A DNA stretch of 64,000 nucleotides from Tolypeutes matacus (lineage: Eukaryota; Chordata; Mammalia; Cingulata; Chlamyphoridae). Made by a program: the position numbers and the translations under genes. The DNA lies in NCBI GenBank assembly GCA_026826555.1, contig JAKSZT010053764.1, forward strand, positions 36,935,142-36,999,141. Reading direction: 5' to 3'. The notes beneath the pieces are model-generated. The model was not told where the DNA came from and ran no database searches. It saw only the letters and a list, made by a program, of their open reading frames with translations. Of this stretch, positions 25,118 through 38,284 are shown piece by piece; within the stretch, counting starts at the first letter, position 1; each line of letters starts with the position of its first letter.

Positions 25118-26256
25118 TTACCTACCAATGCATTTACTCCCTCAGCATCTCTCTTCTGTCAACTCACTCTGAGTCAAGTTAAATGTAGACATAATCTAGT
25201 AAAGTTCATGGCAAGTAAATGGTGAATTACATTAATTTTCACTGGAAATTTCTTTCCATTTTGGAAAGACAGCTGTTTGATGAGAAAATAAATAGTGCCA
25301 TATTGTTTCTATGCAAAATTTCCCTTTAGATGCACTCCATCACCTTCCCAGGTTTGCTTGGGATTAACCCAGTGTATACTTATTGTCCTACATCCTGTCT
25401 GCTTTAGCATTTGTCCAGTATTTTCACTTTTTAGCCAAGTGTTATTAACAATTGCATTAAAATAAGTCAGGATGAGTTTGAACAGATCTCACCTTTTCCT
25501 TCCAGCTTCTGCCATGATATCACGTAGTACATGAGAGAGCCTTATAGTAAAAGAACTTCTCATTAACATGTGGCTAAATCAGAAACACCATCAGTGATAG
25601 ATCAGTCTCTCCTTTCCTGGCCCTTTTCAGACACAATGTAACTCAAACTTGCCTCTCAGGAGCAGACAGAAAACTTGCTGATAAAACAAATTAAGCTTGG
25701 GCAAAGGAAGTGGAGACAGATGACTCTCTCAGGTCACAGATAGTGGTGGGACGGATTGGCTGCCTCACTGGCCACCCAGAGAATCAGCTGGTTGAACTGC
25801 CACCTGCAGGATATGCAGTGCTGCAAGGTAGAGGGAAATCAGGAAATTATAGGTATGGTGTACACGAAATAGGTAGAGAAAACAGAAGTTGAACAGTCCC
25901 ACCACAGAGCAATAGGGAGTTACTGGGATGCTCTTCCTATAGTCATTTAACTGATTTTTAATATAGTTTAAGTATATAACTAGTTATTTTATTGGATGGT
26001 AATGCTTTTATGTTTTTGCAATTAAACCTTTTGGCAGCAATGCCCTTAAAAAGCAACCTAAATTTAAAAGTACATGTTTAAATACAAAATGAAGTAGTAA
26101 ATTTCCTTTCCCTGAGAAAGCTGATGATAAATGTTCAAAATGTTTGCTAACTTGTTCAAAATGTTTGGTAACTATTACAGGTAACAGTAGCCTAAGAGAC
26201 AGGAAGACTACATATAATTTAGTATCCTGGATGGGCTCCTGGAACAACAACAAAAA
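25118..26256. other. Intron 1 sequence with no recognised feature
   Basis: No gene or confident repeat was seen. A short repeat of AAATGTTTGCTAACTTGTTC-like wording occurs at 26130-26175. Confidence 0.45.
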
Positions 26257-26261
26257 AAGAC

Positions 26262-26877
26262 TGTTTTAGTTTGCTAAAGACAGCCAATACAATATACCAG
26301 AAATGAGTTGGCTTCTACAACAGGATTTATTAATTTATAAGCTTACAGTTTCAAGGCTGGGGGAAATGTCCAAATTAAGGCTTCAGGCAAAGCTCTTTCC
26401 CCAAAGGCTGGCTGCTGGTGATCCTGGGCTCCTGCCAATGGTAAGGCATGGCAGCTCTGCCAGTCTCTACCTTCTCCTTCAGGCTCACTTTCTCCCCGAG
26501 CTCAGCTGTGGGCAATCAGGCACATGGCAGTGGCTGCTCATCTCTTCCTTCTCCTCTGGGCCTTGTTGCTTCAGCATCAGCCTGCTCCATCTTTGGATTT
26601 TCTCTCCCAGGTTCGTTGATTTCAATTTCTAGAGGCTTCTCTCTGTCTCTGTGGCTTTTTTCTGTCTGTGATTTTATTCCTCTGTATATAAAGGATTCCA
26701 GTAAGAGGATAAGACCTACCCTGGGTCATGCCCTACTGAAGTGATCTAATCAAAAGAAAATCCCTTAATGGAATTTAATCAAAAGGTCCCACCTAAAATA
26801 GGTTCGCATGCATAGGAATGGGTTAGTTTAAAGAGTCAAGGATTTTCTGGAGTCCACTAAAGATTCAAACTGCCACA
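26262..26877 (-). repeat. MaLR-type solo LTR (group A)
   Basis: Reverse LTR from TGTTTTAGTTTGCTAAAG to CAAACTGCCACA. Flanks are AAGAC (26257-26261) and AGGAC (26878-26882), one mismatch. It is homologous along most of its length to the forward LTR at 32011-32671. Confidence 0.8.
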
Positions 26878-29118
26878 AGGACATTAGGTAAAAAGCAAAG
26901 AAATGTGAATAAAGTATTGACTTTAGTTAATAACAATGTATCAGTATTGGTCCATAACTGTAACATGTATATCATACTAATGTAAAATGCTAATAATAGG
27001 AGGAATTGGGTCTTGGTTATATGTGAACTCTGTACGATGTTCACAATTTTTTTGTAAATCTAAAACCATTCTAAAAAATGAAGTTTATTTTCAAAACTTA
27101 AGGGGGGAGTGACATTATCAACATGATGACATAAGACATCCCCTGGAAAAGTCGTCCCTCAGAATCAGCTAATAAAACACAAATCCCACTTGCTTAGAAC
27201 TTTGGAGGACAACAGAACCTAGAGAAAGATTCCACAAATGCCAAATCGCTGAATCAAAGAAAAAGAAAAATAGTCTACAAAAGTAGGTAGGAAATTTCCA
27301 TCTTAGACCCACAAGTCCAACCCCTACCTCCTCACAGGACCCTCCCGCCAAGGACAGAGACTATAGAGCCATTCACAGCAGTAAGACAGAACCCCACATA
27401 TATCCAGGTACAGGACCCAAGGCAGCAGAGAGCCAGGACAAAACACAAGATGCGTGCAAAAGGGTACACAGGGGAGAAAAATAAAAGAGAGCCGACAGCA
27501 GGACTGTGGGCAAGAGGAAAGTCCTTACTAAAACCATTTCCTGTTGGCTGGACCACCTAAATGCAAAATGGATTTTTCTGGAGTGACCCACTTTTTCTGG
27601 ATTGACCCGATCTACACTGAGCTACACGGGGGGTAAGATAACCTAACAGGGAAGAAACCAGAGGAGAGAAAGACTCACAGAAAGAAAAAGGTGGGGGCGT
27701 TTAAACTAAACTGCTATAAAATAGGAGGGTTATGGAACTGAAAAGCGTAAGGGAAAGGGGGCACTGAGTGAGGGGAAGAATTTAAATAAATCATAGGAGC
27801 TGGGAAAAAATTCTGCACAAACTAAACAAAACAGATCGAGAATCCCAAAGAAGGAACAGAGAGGAAAGGAAACGTTCTCCTGAAGGTGAAACAATTGCAC
27901 AAAAACTGCAATCTTAAAAATTGTACTATATATCCATAGCAAAAATCAGATGAAAAGCTGAGAAAATCTGAACAGTTAAACAGGGGCTACTCTAAAGGTC
28001 TAGAATAAGTTGGGCCATGCCTCAAACAGCCTTAGCACAAAACCAATTAATATTAAACCCTAGACAAGAGGGAGAAACAGGCCTTCAGGGTTAACTCAAC
28101 AAGGTAACCAGATGCCCAGATACGAGCAAAAAATTACAAGCCATACTAAGAAATAGGAAGATATGGGTCAGTCAGGGAAACAAAATTAAAACTTCAGAGG
28201 AGAACACAGAATTTGGAGCTAATCAAAGGAGTTCAAGCAAATCTCCTAAATCAATTCAAGGAGATGAGGGAAAATATGGAGAAAGAGCTAAGGGATATTA
28301 AGACGACAATGAGTGAGCATAAAGTAGAATTTGAAAGTATAAAAAGAAACTTTGGGGATGAAAGGCACAATAACGGAAATTAAAATACTCTAGAAGTATA
28401 CAACAGCATATCTGAAAAGGCAGAAGAAATAACCAGCAAACTAGAAGACAGGACAATCGAAATCATATAGGCAGAAAAAGAGATAGAAAAAAGAATGGAA
28501 AAAAAATTGAGCGGTGTCTCAGGGATATGAATGACAGTATGAAGCATACAAACATAGACATCATGGGTGTCCCAGAAGGAGAAGGGAAAGGAAAAGGAGT
28601 AGGAAGAATATTTTAGGAAAACATGGCCAAAAATCTTCCAACTCTAATGAAAGACATAACAAGAAGTACAACATGATCCAAACAGAATAAATCCTAATAA
28701 ACCTACTCCAAGACACATACTAAGCAAAATGTCAAATGCCAACAATAAAGAGAGAGCTCTGAAAGCAGCAAAAGAAAAGCGATTCATGACATATAAGGAT
28801 TTTCAATAAGACTAAGGGCCTATTTCTCATCAGAAACTGTGAGAAGACAGTGGTATGATATATTTAAGGTGCTGAAGAAGAAAAAATGCCAGCCAAAAAT
28901 TTTTTATCTGGCAAAACTGTCCTTCAAAAATGACAGAGTTTAAAATATTCACAGATAAATAAAAACTGAGTTTGTCAAAAGACCAGCCCTACATGAAGTA
29001 GTAAAGGGAGTTCTGTAGGTTGAAAGGAAAAGACAGGAAACCGAGGTATGGAGTAGTGTGGCAAAATGAAGATATTCAGCAACAGTAAATAAAAAGATAA
29101 ATGCAAAACCCAATAGTG

Positions 29119-29226
29119 GGGGACGGATGTGGCTCAAATGGTTGGGTGTCCATCTCCTTTATGGAGGGACCCGGGTTCGATCCCTGAGACATTCCCGGTA
29201 AAAAAAAAAAAACAAAAAAAAAAAAA
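29119..29226 (+). mobile_element. DAS SINE
   Basis: Head with TGTGGCTCAAATGGTTGGG (A box) and GGGTTCGATCCC (B box), then an A-rich tail. Duplication CCAATAGTG at 29110-29118 and 29227-29235. Confidence 0.9.
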
Positions 29227-29579
29227 CCAATAGTGCTGTATCTAAATATACAACTCTACTCTTTAATTCCTATGAGAGAATAAAATTGAAGAAGAAAAAG
29301 ACATATTTCCTGATAATGGACATACAAAACATAAAGTGGCAAAGTGGGACAAAAACAACATAATAAGGGGAAACAGAGACATGGGAGCAGAGAATATGTA
29401 TGCTATTGAAGCTAAGTTGGTACCTTTTCAAATTAATAGGTTATAGCTGTAGGTTGTATAATATTAACCCCAGGGTAAGCACAAAGAAAGTATTTAAAAA
29501 GTATACAGAAACAGAAATGAGCGAGGGACCAATCAGATGCATCACAAAAAAAAGAGAAACAAAAAAAAAGACATGACAT

Positions 29580-30003
29580 TTAAACAGATTTTGAGATTTT
29601 CTGCCTCATAAAATTATGAGTTGGCATATTGTTATCTGTGGTAATTCATTCCAATAAGATGTGAAGAATTCCCAAATAGGAACTTGATTATCCAGAAAGA
29701 ATTATGGCCTAAATGGAAATTAAATAACTAAACCAATAATTTATTTCATTCTTAGAGATTATTATGTTCAATAGTTAGGGCTATAATATAAAAATTAAAA
29801 TTATGTTATAATTAATTTACATTACATTAGAATCATTATTTGCATTTATAAATGTTTGTTGTTATACTTTCTATTTCTTATAATTGATTATATTAAATTT
29901 AATCTGGCCATACACTCTTTTAAAATTTGTAACTTCTTTCAATCTATTTTTCTATATTATTTTACAATTTTACAATAAAGGTCTTTTTAACAGCTAAAAA
30001 AAA
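29580..30003 (+). repeat. Candidate retrocopy of an mRNA 3' end
   Basis: AT-rich non-L1 sequence that ends ACAATAAAGGTCTTTTTAAC, then AGCT and an A-run. An AATAAA lies about 20 bases before a short poly(A), as in a reverse-transcribed transcript end. The source gene is not recognised, and it could instead be an unfamiliar L1 3' variant. Confidence 0.35.
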
Positions 30004-30009
30004 GAAATC

Positions 30010-30343
30010 CATTGATTATACACTTTGGATAGATCTTATGGTATGTGAATATATCTCAATAAAACTGATTAAAAAACAAACAAATAATGTGCAAGAATAG
30101 CCAGAAATAGCAGCTATATACAGCAAGGGAAACAGAGAGATTGAGAGGGGAAGAATTTCCTTGTGTTTGTCTGTTTTTTGCTTATTATTATTATTGAAAT
30201 AATGAAAATTCTTTAATAATGATTGAAATGCTGAATGCACAACCATGTGACTATACCAAATACCATTGACTGTACACTTTATTTTTTCATAAATTGTATG
30301 CTTTATTAATATGTGTCAATAAAATTGATTTGTTTTAAAAAAA
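30010..30343 (+). repeat. L1 3'-end-like segment inside the older L1
   Basis: AATATATCTCAATAAAACTG and, further on, a second ending with GTGTCAATAAAATTGATTTG and poly(A). The host L1 resumes at AAAGATATGGCATATAAA, which echoes AAAGACATGACATTTAAA near 29566, so these may be a decayed target duplication. Confidence 0.5.
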
Positions 30344-32010
30344 AAGATATGGCATATAAAAACCAAAGGACAAAATGCCTGAAGTACTGCCTTTTCAGTA
30401 TTTTAATCTAAAACTGAATGTTAATGGATGAAAGGCCCTAATCAAAAGACACAGGTTGGCAGAATGGATTTTAAAAAGCAAGATCCAACTACATGTTTTT
30501 ACAAGAGACTCACCTTAGACTCAAAGACACAAATAGGTTCAAAATGAGAGGATTGAAAAAAGATATTCCATGCAAACAGTAACCGAAAAATAGCTGGGGT
30601 AGCTATTCTATTATTGGAAAAAATAAACTTTAAGTCAAAAACTTTATAAGAGACAAAGAAGGGCATTTTATATTAATAAATGGGGCAATCTACCAAGAAG
30701 AAATACCAATCATAAATATTTATGCACCTAACCACAGTGCCCCAAAATATATGAGGAATACACTGGAAAAACTGAAAGAAGAAATGGACACCTCTACAAT
30801 AAGAGTTGAAGACTTCAATACACAACTCTCATCAATAGATAGAACATCTAGACAGGAATCAATCAGGAAACATAGAAGTTGAATAATATGTTGAATAATA
30901 TGATAAATTAACTAGACCTAAGAGACATATACAGATCACTGTACCCCAAAACAGCAGGATGATCAAGTGGGGCATATCCCAGGTATGCAAGGATGGTTCA
31001 ATGTAAGAAAATCAATCAATGTAATATGTTACATTAGCAAAATGAAGAGGAAAATCCACATGATCATCTTAATTGATGCAGAAAAGGCATTTGACAAAAT
31101 CTAGCGTGCTTTCTTGATTAAAAACAAAACAAAACAAAAATACTTAGAATACTAATAATAGGAGGAAACTTCCTCAAAATGATAAAGTACATGTATGAGA
31201 AGCCCACAGCTAACATCATAAGCAACTGTGAAAGCAGTTTTCATTCTAAGATTGGGAACAAGGCTGTCACCACTATTATTCAACATTGTACTAGAAGTTC
31301 TGGCCAGAGGAATTATGCAAGAAAAAAGATAAAAGGCATCCTAATTGGAAAGGAAGAAGTAAAACTTTCACTATTTGCAGATTACATGATTCTATACATA
31401 TAAAGTCACCAAAAATCTACAACAAAGCTACTGGAGCTAATAAATGAATTCCGCAAAGGGGCAGGGTAGAAGATAAATGTGCAAAATTCAGTAGTATTTC
31501 TTTACACTAGTAATGAGCAACCTGAGGAGGAAATTTTTAAAATCAATTTACAATAGCCAACTAAAAAAACAAAAATCTAGGAATAAATTTAACCAAGGAT
31601 GCAAAGGACTTGTCCACAGAAAACTGCAAAACAATACTAAAAGAAATCAAAGAAGACCTAAATAAATGGAAGGACATTCCATGTCCATGGATTAGAAGAT
31701 TAAATATCATTAAGATGTCACTTTTACCCAAAATGATTTACAAATTCAATTCAATCCTAATCAAAATTCCAACAGTCTACTTTGCAGAAATGGAAAAGCC
31801 AATTATAAAATATATTTGGAAGGGTAAGGGGCCCCAAATAGCCAAAAACATCTTGAAAAAAGAAGAATGAAGTTGAAAGACACATACTTCCTGACTTGAA
31901 AACTTATTACATAGCTACAGTACTCAAAACAGCATGGTACTGGCACAAGGATAGATATATCAATCAATGGAATCAAATTGAGAGTTCAGAACTATAGCAT
32001 CTATGGCTCC

Positions 32011-32671
32011 TGTGACAGTCTGAAATTTTGTGGAACCCAGAAAAAATCATGTTCTTTGAAAGAATCCATTCCTGTGGGTGTGGGACCCTTTGATTGCATT
32101 AGATTCAGATAAGGGAACTTTTAATTAGATCACTTTTAATTAGATCACTCTAGGGCCTTTGATTGGACTATGTCAGTGAGGTGTGACCCAGGTTAGGTTT
32201 CTGCCCTCTTGTTGGAGTCTTATATAAACTGAGAACAGAAAGCAGAAAAGCACAGAGGCAGATGGCTGCCATTTTACCCTGCCATGGGAGAGAAGACTCC
32301 AGGATTGCCTACAGCTGCAGAAAGACAGAGAAACCCCAAGAGGCTGAAAGAGGGGCCAGAGACTGAAAGAGGGGCCAGAGGCTAGAATCAGCAGAGAAGG
32401 TGAAGTAACTAGGCCCGCAAGAGGCTAGGCCCATGGAGAAGCTCAAAGCTCCAAGAGAAGGTGAGCCTGGAGGAGAAAGCAGGGAGAGACTGTCAGACCC
32501 ACCATCTTGCCTTGCCATGTGGCAGAATCCAGAGTCTGCCAGCAGCTAACTTTTGGTGGGACAGCATCTCTGATGATGCCTTGATTTAGACATTTTCCCC
32601 TAACAAATCCCTATTGTAAAAGCCAAGCCATTTCTCATATTTTGCTCCCAACAGTTTAACAAACTAAAACA
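32011..32671 (+). repeat. MaLR-type solo LTR (group A)
   Basis: 661-bp LTR from TGTGACAGTCTGAAATTTTG to CAAACTAAAACA, inside the older L1. Flanks are GCTCC (32006-32010) and GCTGC (32672-32676), one mismatch. Two small internal tandem duplications are present (near 32117-32146 and 32343-32383). Confidence 0.8.
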
Positions 32672-33337
32672 GCTGCCAAGTCCACTCAAGTGGGAAAGAA
32701 TAGTCTCTTCATCTAGATGCTGGGAGAACTGGATACCCAATGCAAAAGAATGAAAGAGAACTCTTATCTCCTATCATATATTCAAAAATTAACTCAAAAT
32801 GGATCAAAGGTCTAAATGTTAGAACCAGAACAATAAAATTTCTCGAAGAAAATGTAGGGAAGCATCTTCAGGATCTTGTGGTAGGCAATGGTTTCTTAGA
32901 CTTTACACCCAAAGCACAAGCACCAAGAGAAAAAATAAATAATGGGACCTTATCAAATTTCAAACTTTTGTGCATAAAAGGACTTTATCATGAAAGTGAA
33001 AAGATGATCTACTCAATGGGAGAAAATATTCAGAAACCACATATGCAATAAGGGTTTAATATCCAGAATACATAAAGAAATCCTACAACTCAACAATAAA
33101 CAAATAAACAACCCAATTAAAAAGTGGGCAAAAGACTTGAATAGACATTTCTCCAAAGAAGATATACAAATGGCTAAAAAGCACATGACAACTGCCCAAC
33201 ATCAGTAGCTCTTAGGGAAATAGAAAGCAAAATCACAATGAGATACCATTTTATAACCGCTAGTATGGCTAATTTTTTTTTTTTTTTTTTTAATTACAAG
33301 TGTTGGAGAGGATGGTGGAGAAATAGGAAAACTCATT

Positions 33338-36040
33338 AATGAGGTTCCACCACACCTCATCAGTGTATAAAGGTTTCTGTGGGTGACTTTCCCAGTTACC
33401 CTGTCAGCCTCCACATCCCTTGCAGCACTCAGTACCCCTAATAAATGAAGCAGGGGCCTGGGGAAGGACAAGCCAGTGCAGAGTCAAGAGAAGAAGGCAG
33501 TGCTTAGAGCTGGGTGCAAGGCAGGCAAAGGACTGATGGAGAGAGGGCAAAAGAGGAACAGTGGTGAGAAGGAGTAAACAGATTCTGGGCCTTGCTGGGC
33601 CACAAGGGCAGGGAGGAGACAAACTATGGACAATCTGATCGCCAAGCTAAAAAGCATCAACCCCCTTCTGCACACAGTGAGAAAGGAGATTCCAGAAAGC
33701 TTTCCGTGCACACGAACTCTACACTAGTCTGCATATGAACTAGACCGCACATGTACTCTACATGCAAAGCATATCCTACTCTTTAATCTGCTCACTGCAT
33801 TCTTCTTCATTTCCCCCTTTTTAACTCGACATCATTTCCATATAGCCTACTTTCAGAAAGCTAAAAAAAAAAGGTCAATAATCTTCAACTCAGAAAACTG
33901 TCTTTCCTGTTGGATTTGTAACTAATATTTCTGAGAGGTAGAGGCTCCTTCATTTACTTCCACCTCAGTTTTGTATTTTTGTGGGTTGAGGTTGCTGAAA
34001 TCTAAACTCTAGCTTAATGGTTAAACCAATGTTTTGAATCCTGAATATATCTCTAAAACCATAAACATAGATGTATTATTAACAAAAGAAGATTTATGTT
34101 TAAGTTTATAAATATATATATGTGGCCTCAAACCACGAATTAAATTACATGATTGTATGTAGATCAACACAAACTTAAAATATTAGATTACACAGATAAC
34201 CCACAACACCCTCTATAAAAGATAAGAATTTGCTTGTCTTCCTAAAGTCTTCAAATAATTTCTTAATATACTACAGAAAATGCATTACCAGTAAAGAGCA
34301 TAGTTTCTATCCTAAAATTAGCTACATTCTGATTTAAGTACATTCTACTTGTTCATTTAACAAAAAATGTATTTCCTGAACTAGCATTTATTTTTTATTG
34401 AACACCAACTTCTAATTTTTGAATGGGTGGCATTTAAATTATTATCTGTATTGTGGAGGGGTAACTGCTTGGTGCCTAACATTTTCTTCAACAGTCAAAT
34501 ATTGATCTTACTCTAGAATGTAGATGATACTAGCAGGAAAATCTATTTGGAGACTGTACTGTAAGCAACCAGTTCTGTACTCACAAAAGAGCTTCTCTCA
34601 AAAGTTACATGAGTTTGCTGTGAAAGAGCTTGTAATTAAGCGAGAGTTTCTACAAGATGATCATTGTCTTGGAATTATTATCTGTATACAAGGCAATGTT
34701 TGTTTAGTTAATATACAAAGAAACATTTTACAGAGAAAGAATTTTTTAATCTACTTTTGATTCTAAGTACAGTTAAATCAAAATAAAGTGGCCACCTGCA
34801 TTGGGAGTTGTCAGTGACGGCCCCCTTTTTGAGGCATGTATCATTGATTTCTACCTACCTTGCTATCTAAGTACCAAACATAAAGGGAAATGAATAATGG
34901 TTTTCCAGTCTGTTTTATGCAAAAAGATAGATGAAAAATATCAAGTCAAAGCAAAGTAATGGTAGATACTTTCCTAAAAGTGTTCCTGAACACATGCCCC
35001 TTTTGAAATTAAGTGTTGTTGAAATCTTTAATTTGACATTTCACCAGTTACAACCTTTTGAGAGGCCCTGGGTCTCTTTCAGTGCTGCCTGGGTTATTTT
35101 CCACAACTTGAGCTACACACCACTTAGCTATCCACTTCTTCATCACTTTCCCAACATCTTGCTGGAAAGTTTACTTTTTCATTTGATTTTCTGAAGAACC
35201 AAAGGGTGATTTTTTTCTGGGATGTGATTATAAAAAGAAGTTAGCCAAAAGTCCTATTAAAATCTGGTCTTTTCACATTATTCAAGGATCAGTTGTCCTG
35301 CCAGCATTGCAGCTCACTAACCTTTAGATTTGCAAACTATCTCCTGAAGGAATCTGACCTCCACCTGCCAGGAGAACCAAGAAAAGAAAACTGATCCTCT
35401 CTTAATTGAGTCTTCCTCTTAACTCACCTCAGGGGTTCATCAGATAACAAAAAAAAGCCATTTCAATGAGCTGTGTACTCACATTTATCTCAGTTTATAT
35501 TTTTCTTCCTAAACCTTTAAGGTTTCCTTGGTTTCCAGTTCTGGCTCCCCGTGGAATGAACAGCACTCCTCTCTGCTTAGTTAGCGTGCCCTCTGAGCAG
35601 TACAATTGGCACAAAAGCTACTAAACAAAATGGAAATAGATGCTTAATAGTTGCTTTAAATCCAAGTAGTACAGAGGAGGCTGTAATAACGTGTTTCAAT
35701 AATTTTTGCTTGAGTCGACAAGGAGAATCCACAAAGAGGTCGCAGAATTGGTTTTCCTAGCATTTGACCAAGACTCAAGAAAAAAAGGATTAAAAGAATT
35801 TCAATAACCAACTATTTGGCAGGCACAAGCATACACCATGACAGACTACTATGTGTTCAAGGGGTTCATGTAGCCCAGGCTCCCCCTTGGTGAGACGCCT
35901 ACTTCTTACACACATTCATACTAATATAACTCCAAGTTTCGTGCTTATATTTGTAACTGACATCACTGAAAAAGATAATTTAGAACTCGAGGGTACTCTG
36001 GGGAGCTTTCTATATGAACACATTTGAAAACAGTGAAACA
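33338..36040. other. Intron 1 sequence with no recognised feature
   Basis: Mostly AT-rich DNA without a gene or confident repeat. Confidence 0.45.
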
Positions 36041-36062
36041 TACAAAGGAAAAATATAAAAAG

Positions 36063-36158
36063 AGGGGAGCAGTTGTAGCTCAGTAGTTGAGTGCCTGCTT
36101 CCCACATACAAGGTTCCGGGTTCAAACCCTGGCACCTCCTCAAAAAAAAATAAAATTT
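36063..36158 (+). mobile_element. Older DAS-type / tRNA-Ala SINE
   Basis: GTTGTAGCTCAGTAGTTGAG (A box) and GGTTCCGGGTTCAAACCCTG (B box) with an A-rich tail. The flanking AAAAAGAG copies just before and after fit a target duplication. This head differs from the younger DAS copies. Confidence 0.75.
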
Positions 36159-36164
36159 AAAAAG

Positions 36165-36900
36165 AGTTTGTAGGTGTACTTCCAGAGACTGGGGCCTTTG
36201 GCCTGCCCATGTGCCAGCTGTGCCTGGAATCTTGGTGGAGCTGCAACTCCTACTCTACAGCTCAATGGACTCACCCAAGTCACCTGGTGAGGAGATGATG
36301 ATGGACAACGGCTATCCCAGGGAATGGAGAGAGTCTGCAGCGGCAGGAAGGATAATCTCATCCATCGTATCCATGGGATATAAGCCCCCTCTCACTTGGA
36401 GGTGGAGTGGACATCACCATCCCAAACTCCTCAGGATTGGAGTAAGAACTATGGACTAGAGTGGACTCACTGGTATTCTGTTGTAGACATATTGTGATTC
36501 AAGCAATGGAAGAAATTACAGCAGTGAGGTGGAGCCAGTGGCCACTGGATGCTTTCAGGGCAGGGAAGGGAAAAGCAGTTGTAATACAGGGACTTTTTCA
36601 GGACTTGGGAATTATCCTGAGTGACATTACAATGACAGATATAGGCCATTTTACATCAGCATAGAACATGCAGAACTGTATGGGAGAGAGTATGGTCTAC
36701 AATGTGAACTATGGTCCATGCTTAGTGGCAGAGCCCCAGGATATGTATATCCATTGCAGGTTATGTGCCACACTAATGAAGGATGTTTATGTGGGATGTT
36801 ATGGGAGGTATGGGAGGTGGGAAACATGGGAATCCTTGTAATTTTTGTGTAACATTTCTGTAATCTAAGCATCTTTTAAAATATAAAATAAATAAATAAA
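36165..36900 (+). repeat. Unidentified retroposon-like unit with A-rich tail
   Basis: The sequence ends in a long AAATAAATAAATAAATAAAT-type tail at about 36885-36935, and the SINE at 36063 appears to sit near its left edge. I do not recognise a family and no coding domain is visible. Confidence 0.35.
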
Positions 36901-36939
36901 TAAATTTTAAAAAATAAATAAATAAAAAGGAAAACTATT

Positions 36940-37425
36940 AAAAGTGCAAAAAATCGGAATAATAATTTCAAAATGATGGCAGCACTCCAGCCATCTGAAA
37001 CTCAGGGATCTGGCACCATAGAGAAGCCAAAAGGATGTTGAAAATCAGGAAAGAAGGAAAAGCAGCCTCTGAGACACCACTACTTGCTACAGGAATAACC
37101 TGCATTCAGACAGGGCTTTGCCCTTCCTCTTTTTTAAACACAATGCTAATGAGTTTGATTATTTGCTTTTTGAATCTTCAGCAGATGAAGATGCCCAAGA
37201 AGGAAGGAAGCACTGACAATAATAAAATGAAACCTGGCAGCCTGACATCAAGAACAGAAAGTACACACTGTAGCTCAAAAAGCCAAGCTGAACTACCATC
37301 TCAACAAATCCTGAGGATATCACTCTATACTGCCCAGGATAAAGCCAGCCTTCACCATGATGATCCTGACTTAGCAAGGAAAGCTTACACTATTTTGCAA
37401 ATAATTATTAAAAACAGAGCATTTG
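36940..37425. other. Intron 1 sequence with an anonymous open frame
   Basis: A plus-strand frame (about 37035-37493) runs into L1 sequence. No domain, splice logic or family resemblance supports a gene. Confidence 0.4.
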
Positions 37426-37429
37426 GTGC

Positions 37430-37865
37430 ATCTTACCAAAAGACATGTCACAGACTTTTCACTGCAACACTATTTGTAACAGCCACAAAGTAGAAACTAT
37501 TCAAATGTCCGATAATAAAATGGCTAAATCAATTGTGGTGTCTTCACACAGCGGAATACTCTACAGCAATGAAAAAGCTCACAAGCATAATGCTGAGTGA
37601 GAGAAGCCAAATATACTATATGATTCCATGCATACGAAGTTTAAAAAAAAAAAATAGGCATAGGATAATGACTTCACTTGGGAACTGTAGTGATGGAGGG
37701 AGCACAAGGGGGCTTCCGCAGTGAGATAAAATGTTCTGTTTCTTGATCTGGAAGGTGATTGTTCGAGCCTTCAGTCTATTAAAAATAAGCAAATTGTACA
37801 CTCATGCTCTGTGCACTTTTCTGTATGCACGTTTTATCTTTGAAGAATACACAAACGATGTAGTC
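37430..37865 (+). repeat. L1 3' fragment
   Basis: Typical L1 end wording: GCAACACTATTTGTAACAGC, AAGCATAATGCTGAGTGAG, and TTGTACACTCATGCTCTGTG. Confidence 0.75.
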
Positions 37866-38102
37866 GAATGAAGTATAAATTGTTTATCTTCCTGGTAAAT
37901 TCACAAATGCTTCCAAATCCATAATTCAAATGACCAGCGGCAACCCAAGGCAAATCTTTTGAATTGAGAGAAGTTTTATCTTTTCTACTTCAGTTTGGCC
38001 TTCCCTTCTGGGTCTTCTTTATCATTTTAAAAAAACTCCCAAGCAAACATGGCCACATCCCATACCTTCAGTTCTCATTCCCTAAGCAGATTCCCTTCTT
38101 CT

Positions 38103-38282
38103 AAGCGGTGTTTCTCAAGCAGTAATGTACATACCAATCACCTGGGGAACTTGTTAAAACTGCAGATGCCGCTTTAGTATGTCTGTGATGGGGCCCAAGA
38201 TTCTGCATTTTCTAGAAAGGCTCCTAGGTGGTACCAGTGCTTCTGCTCTGAGGACTACACTTTGCATAGCAGTGGCTTAGAC
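38103..38282. repeat. MER5A-like hAT element
   Basis: Nearly complete MER5A wording: TGTTTCTCAAGCAGTAATG, ATCACCTGGGGAACTTGTTA, GATTCTGCATTTTCTAGAAA and a CATAGCAGTGG end. Confidence 0.85.
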
Positions 38283-38284
38283 AA

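Larger units (their letters stand above)
27104..33337 (+). mobile_element. Older LINE-1 with internal deletion and several insertions
   Basis: 5' UTR-like sequence from about 27104, decayed ORF1 at about 28130-28960, and an endonuclease part at about 30690-30955. An abrupt jump at about 30960 leads into the reverse-transcriptase region (GATCAAGTGGGGCATATCCC), so about 1.2 kb of ORF2 is missing relative to the L1 at 12803. Later ORF2 pieces are at 31179-31990 and 32680-33250. It hosts a DAS SINE (29119), an insertion at about 29580-30343 and an LTR (32011). It is older than the 12803 copy judging from its decay. Confidence 0.85.

Noticed and set aside
37035..37493. 152-codon plus-strand frame
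   Set aside because: No recognised domain. Its end is L1, and no splice sites or conservation evidence can be seen.
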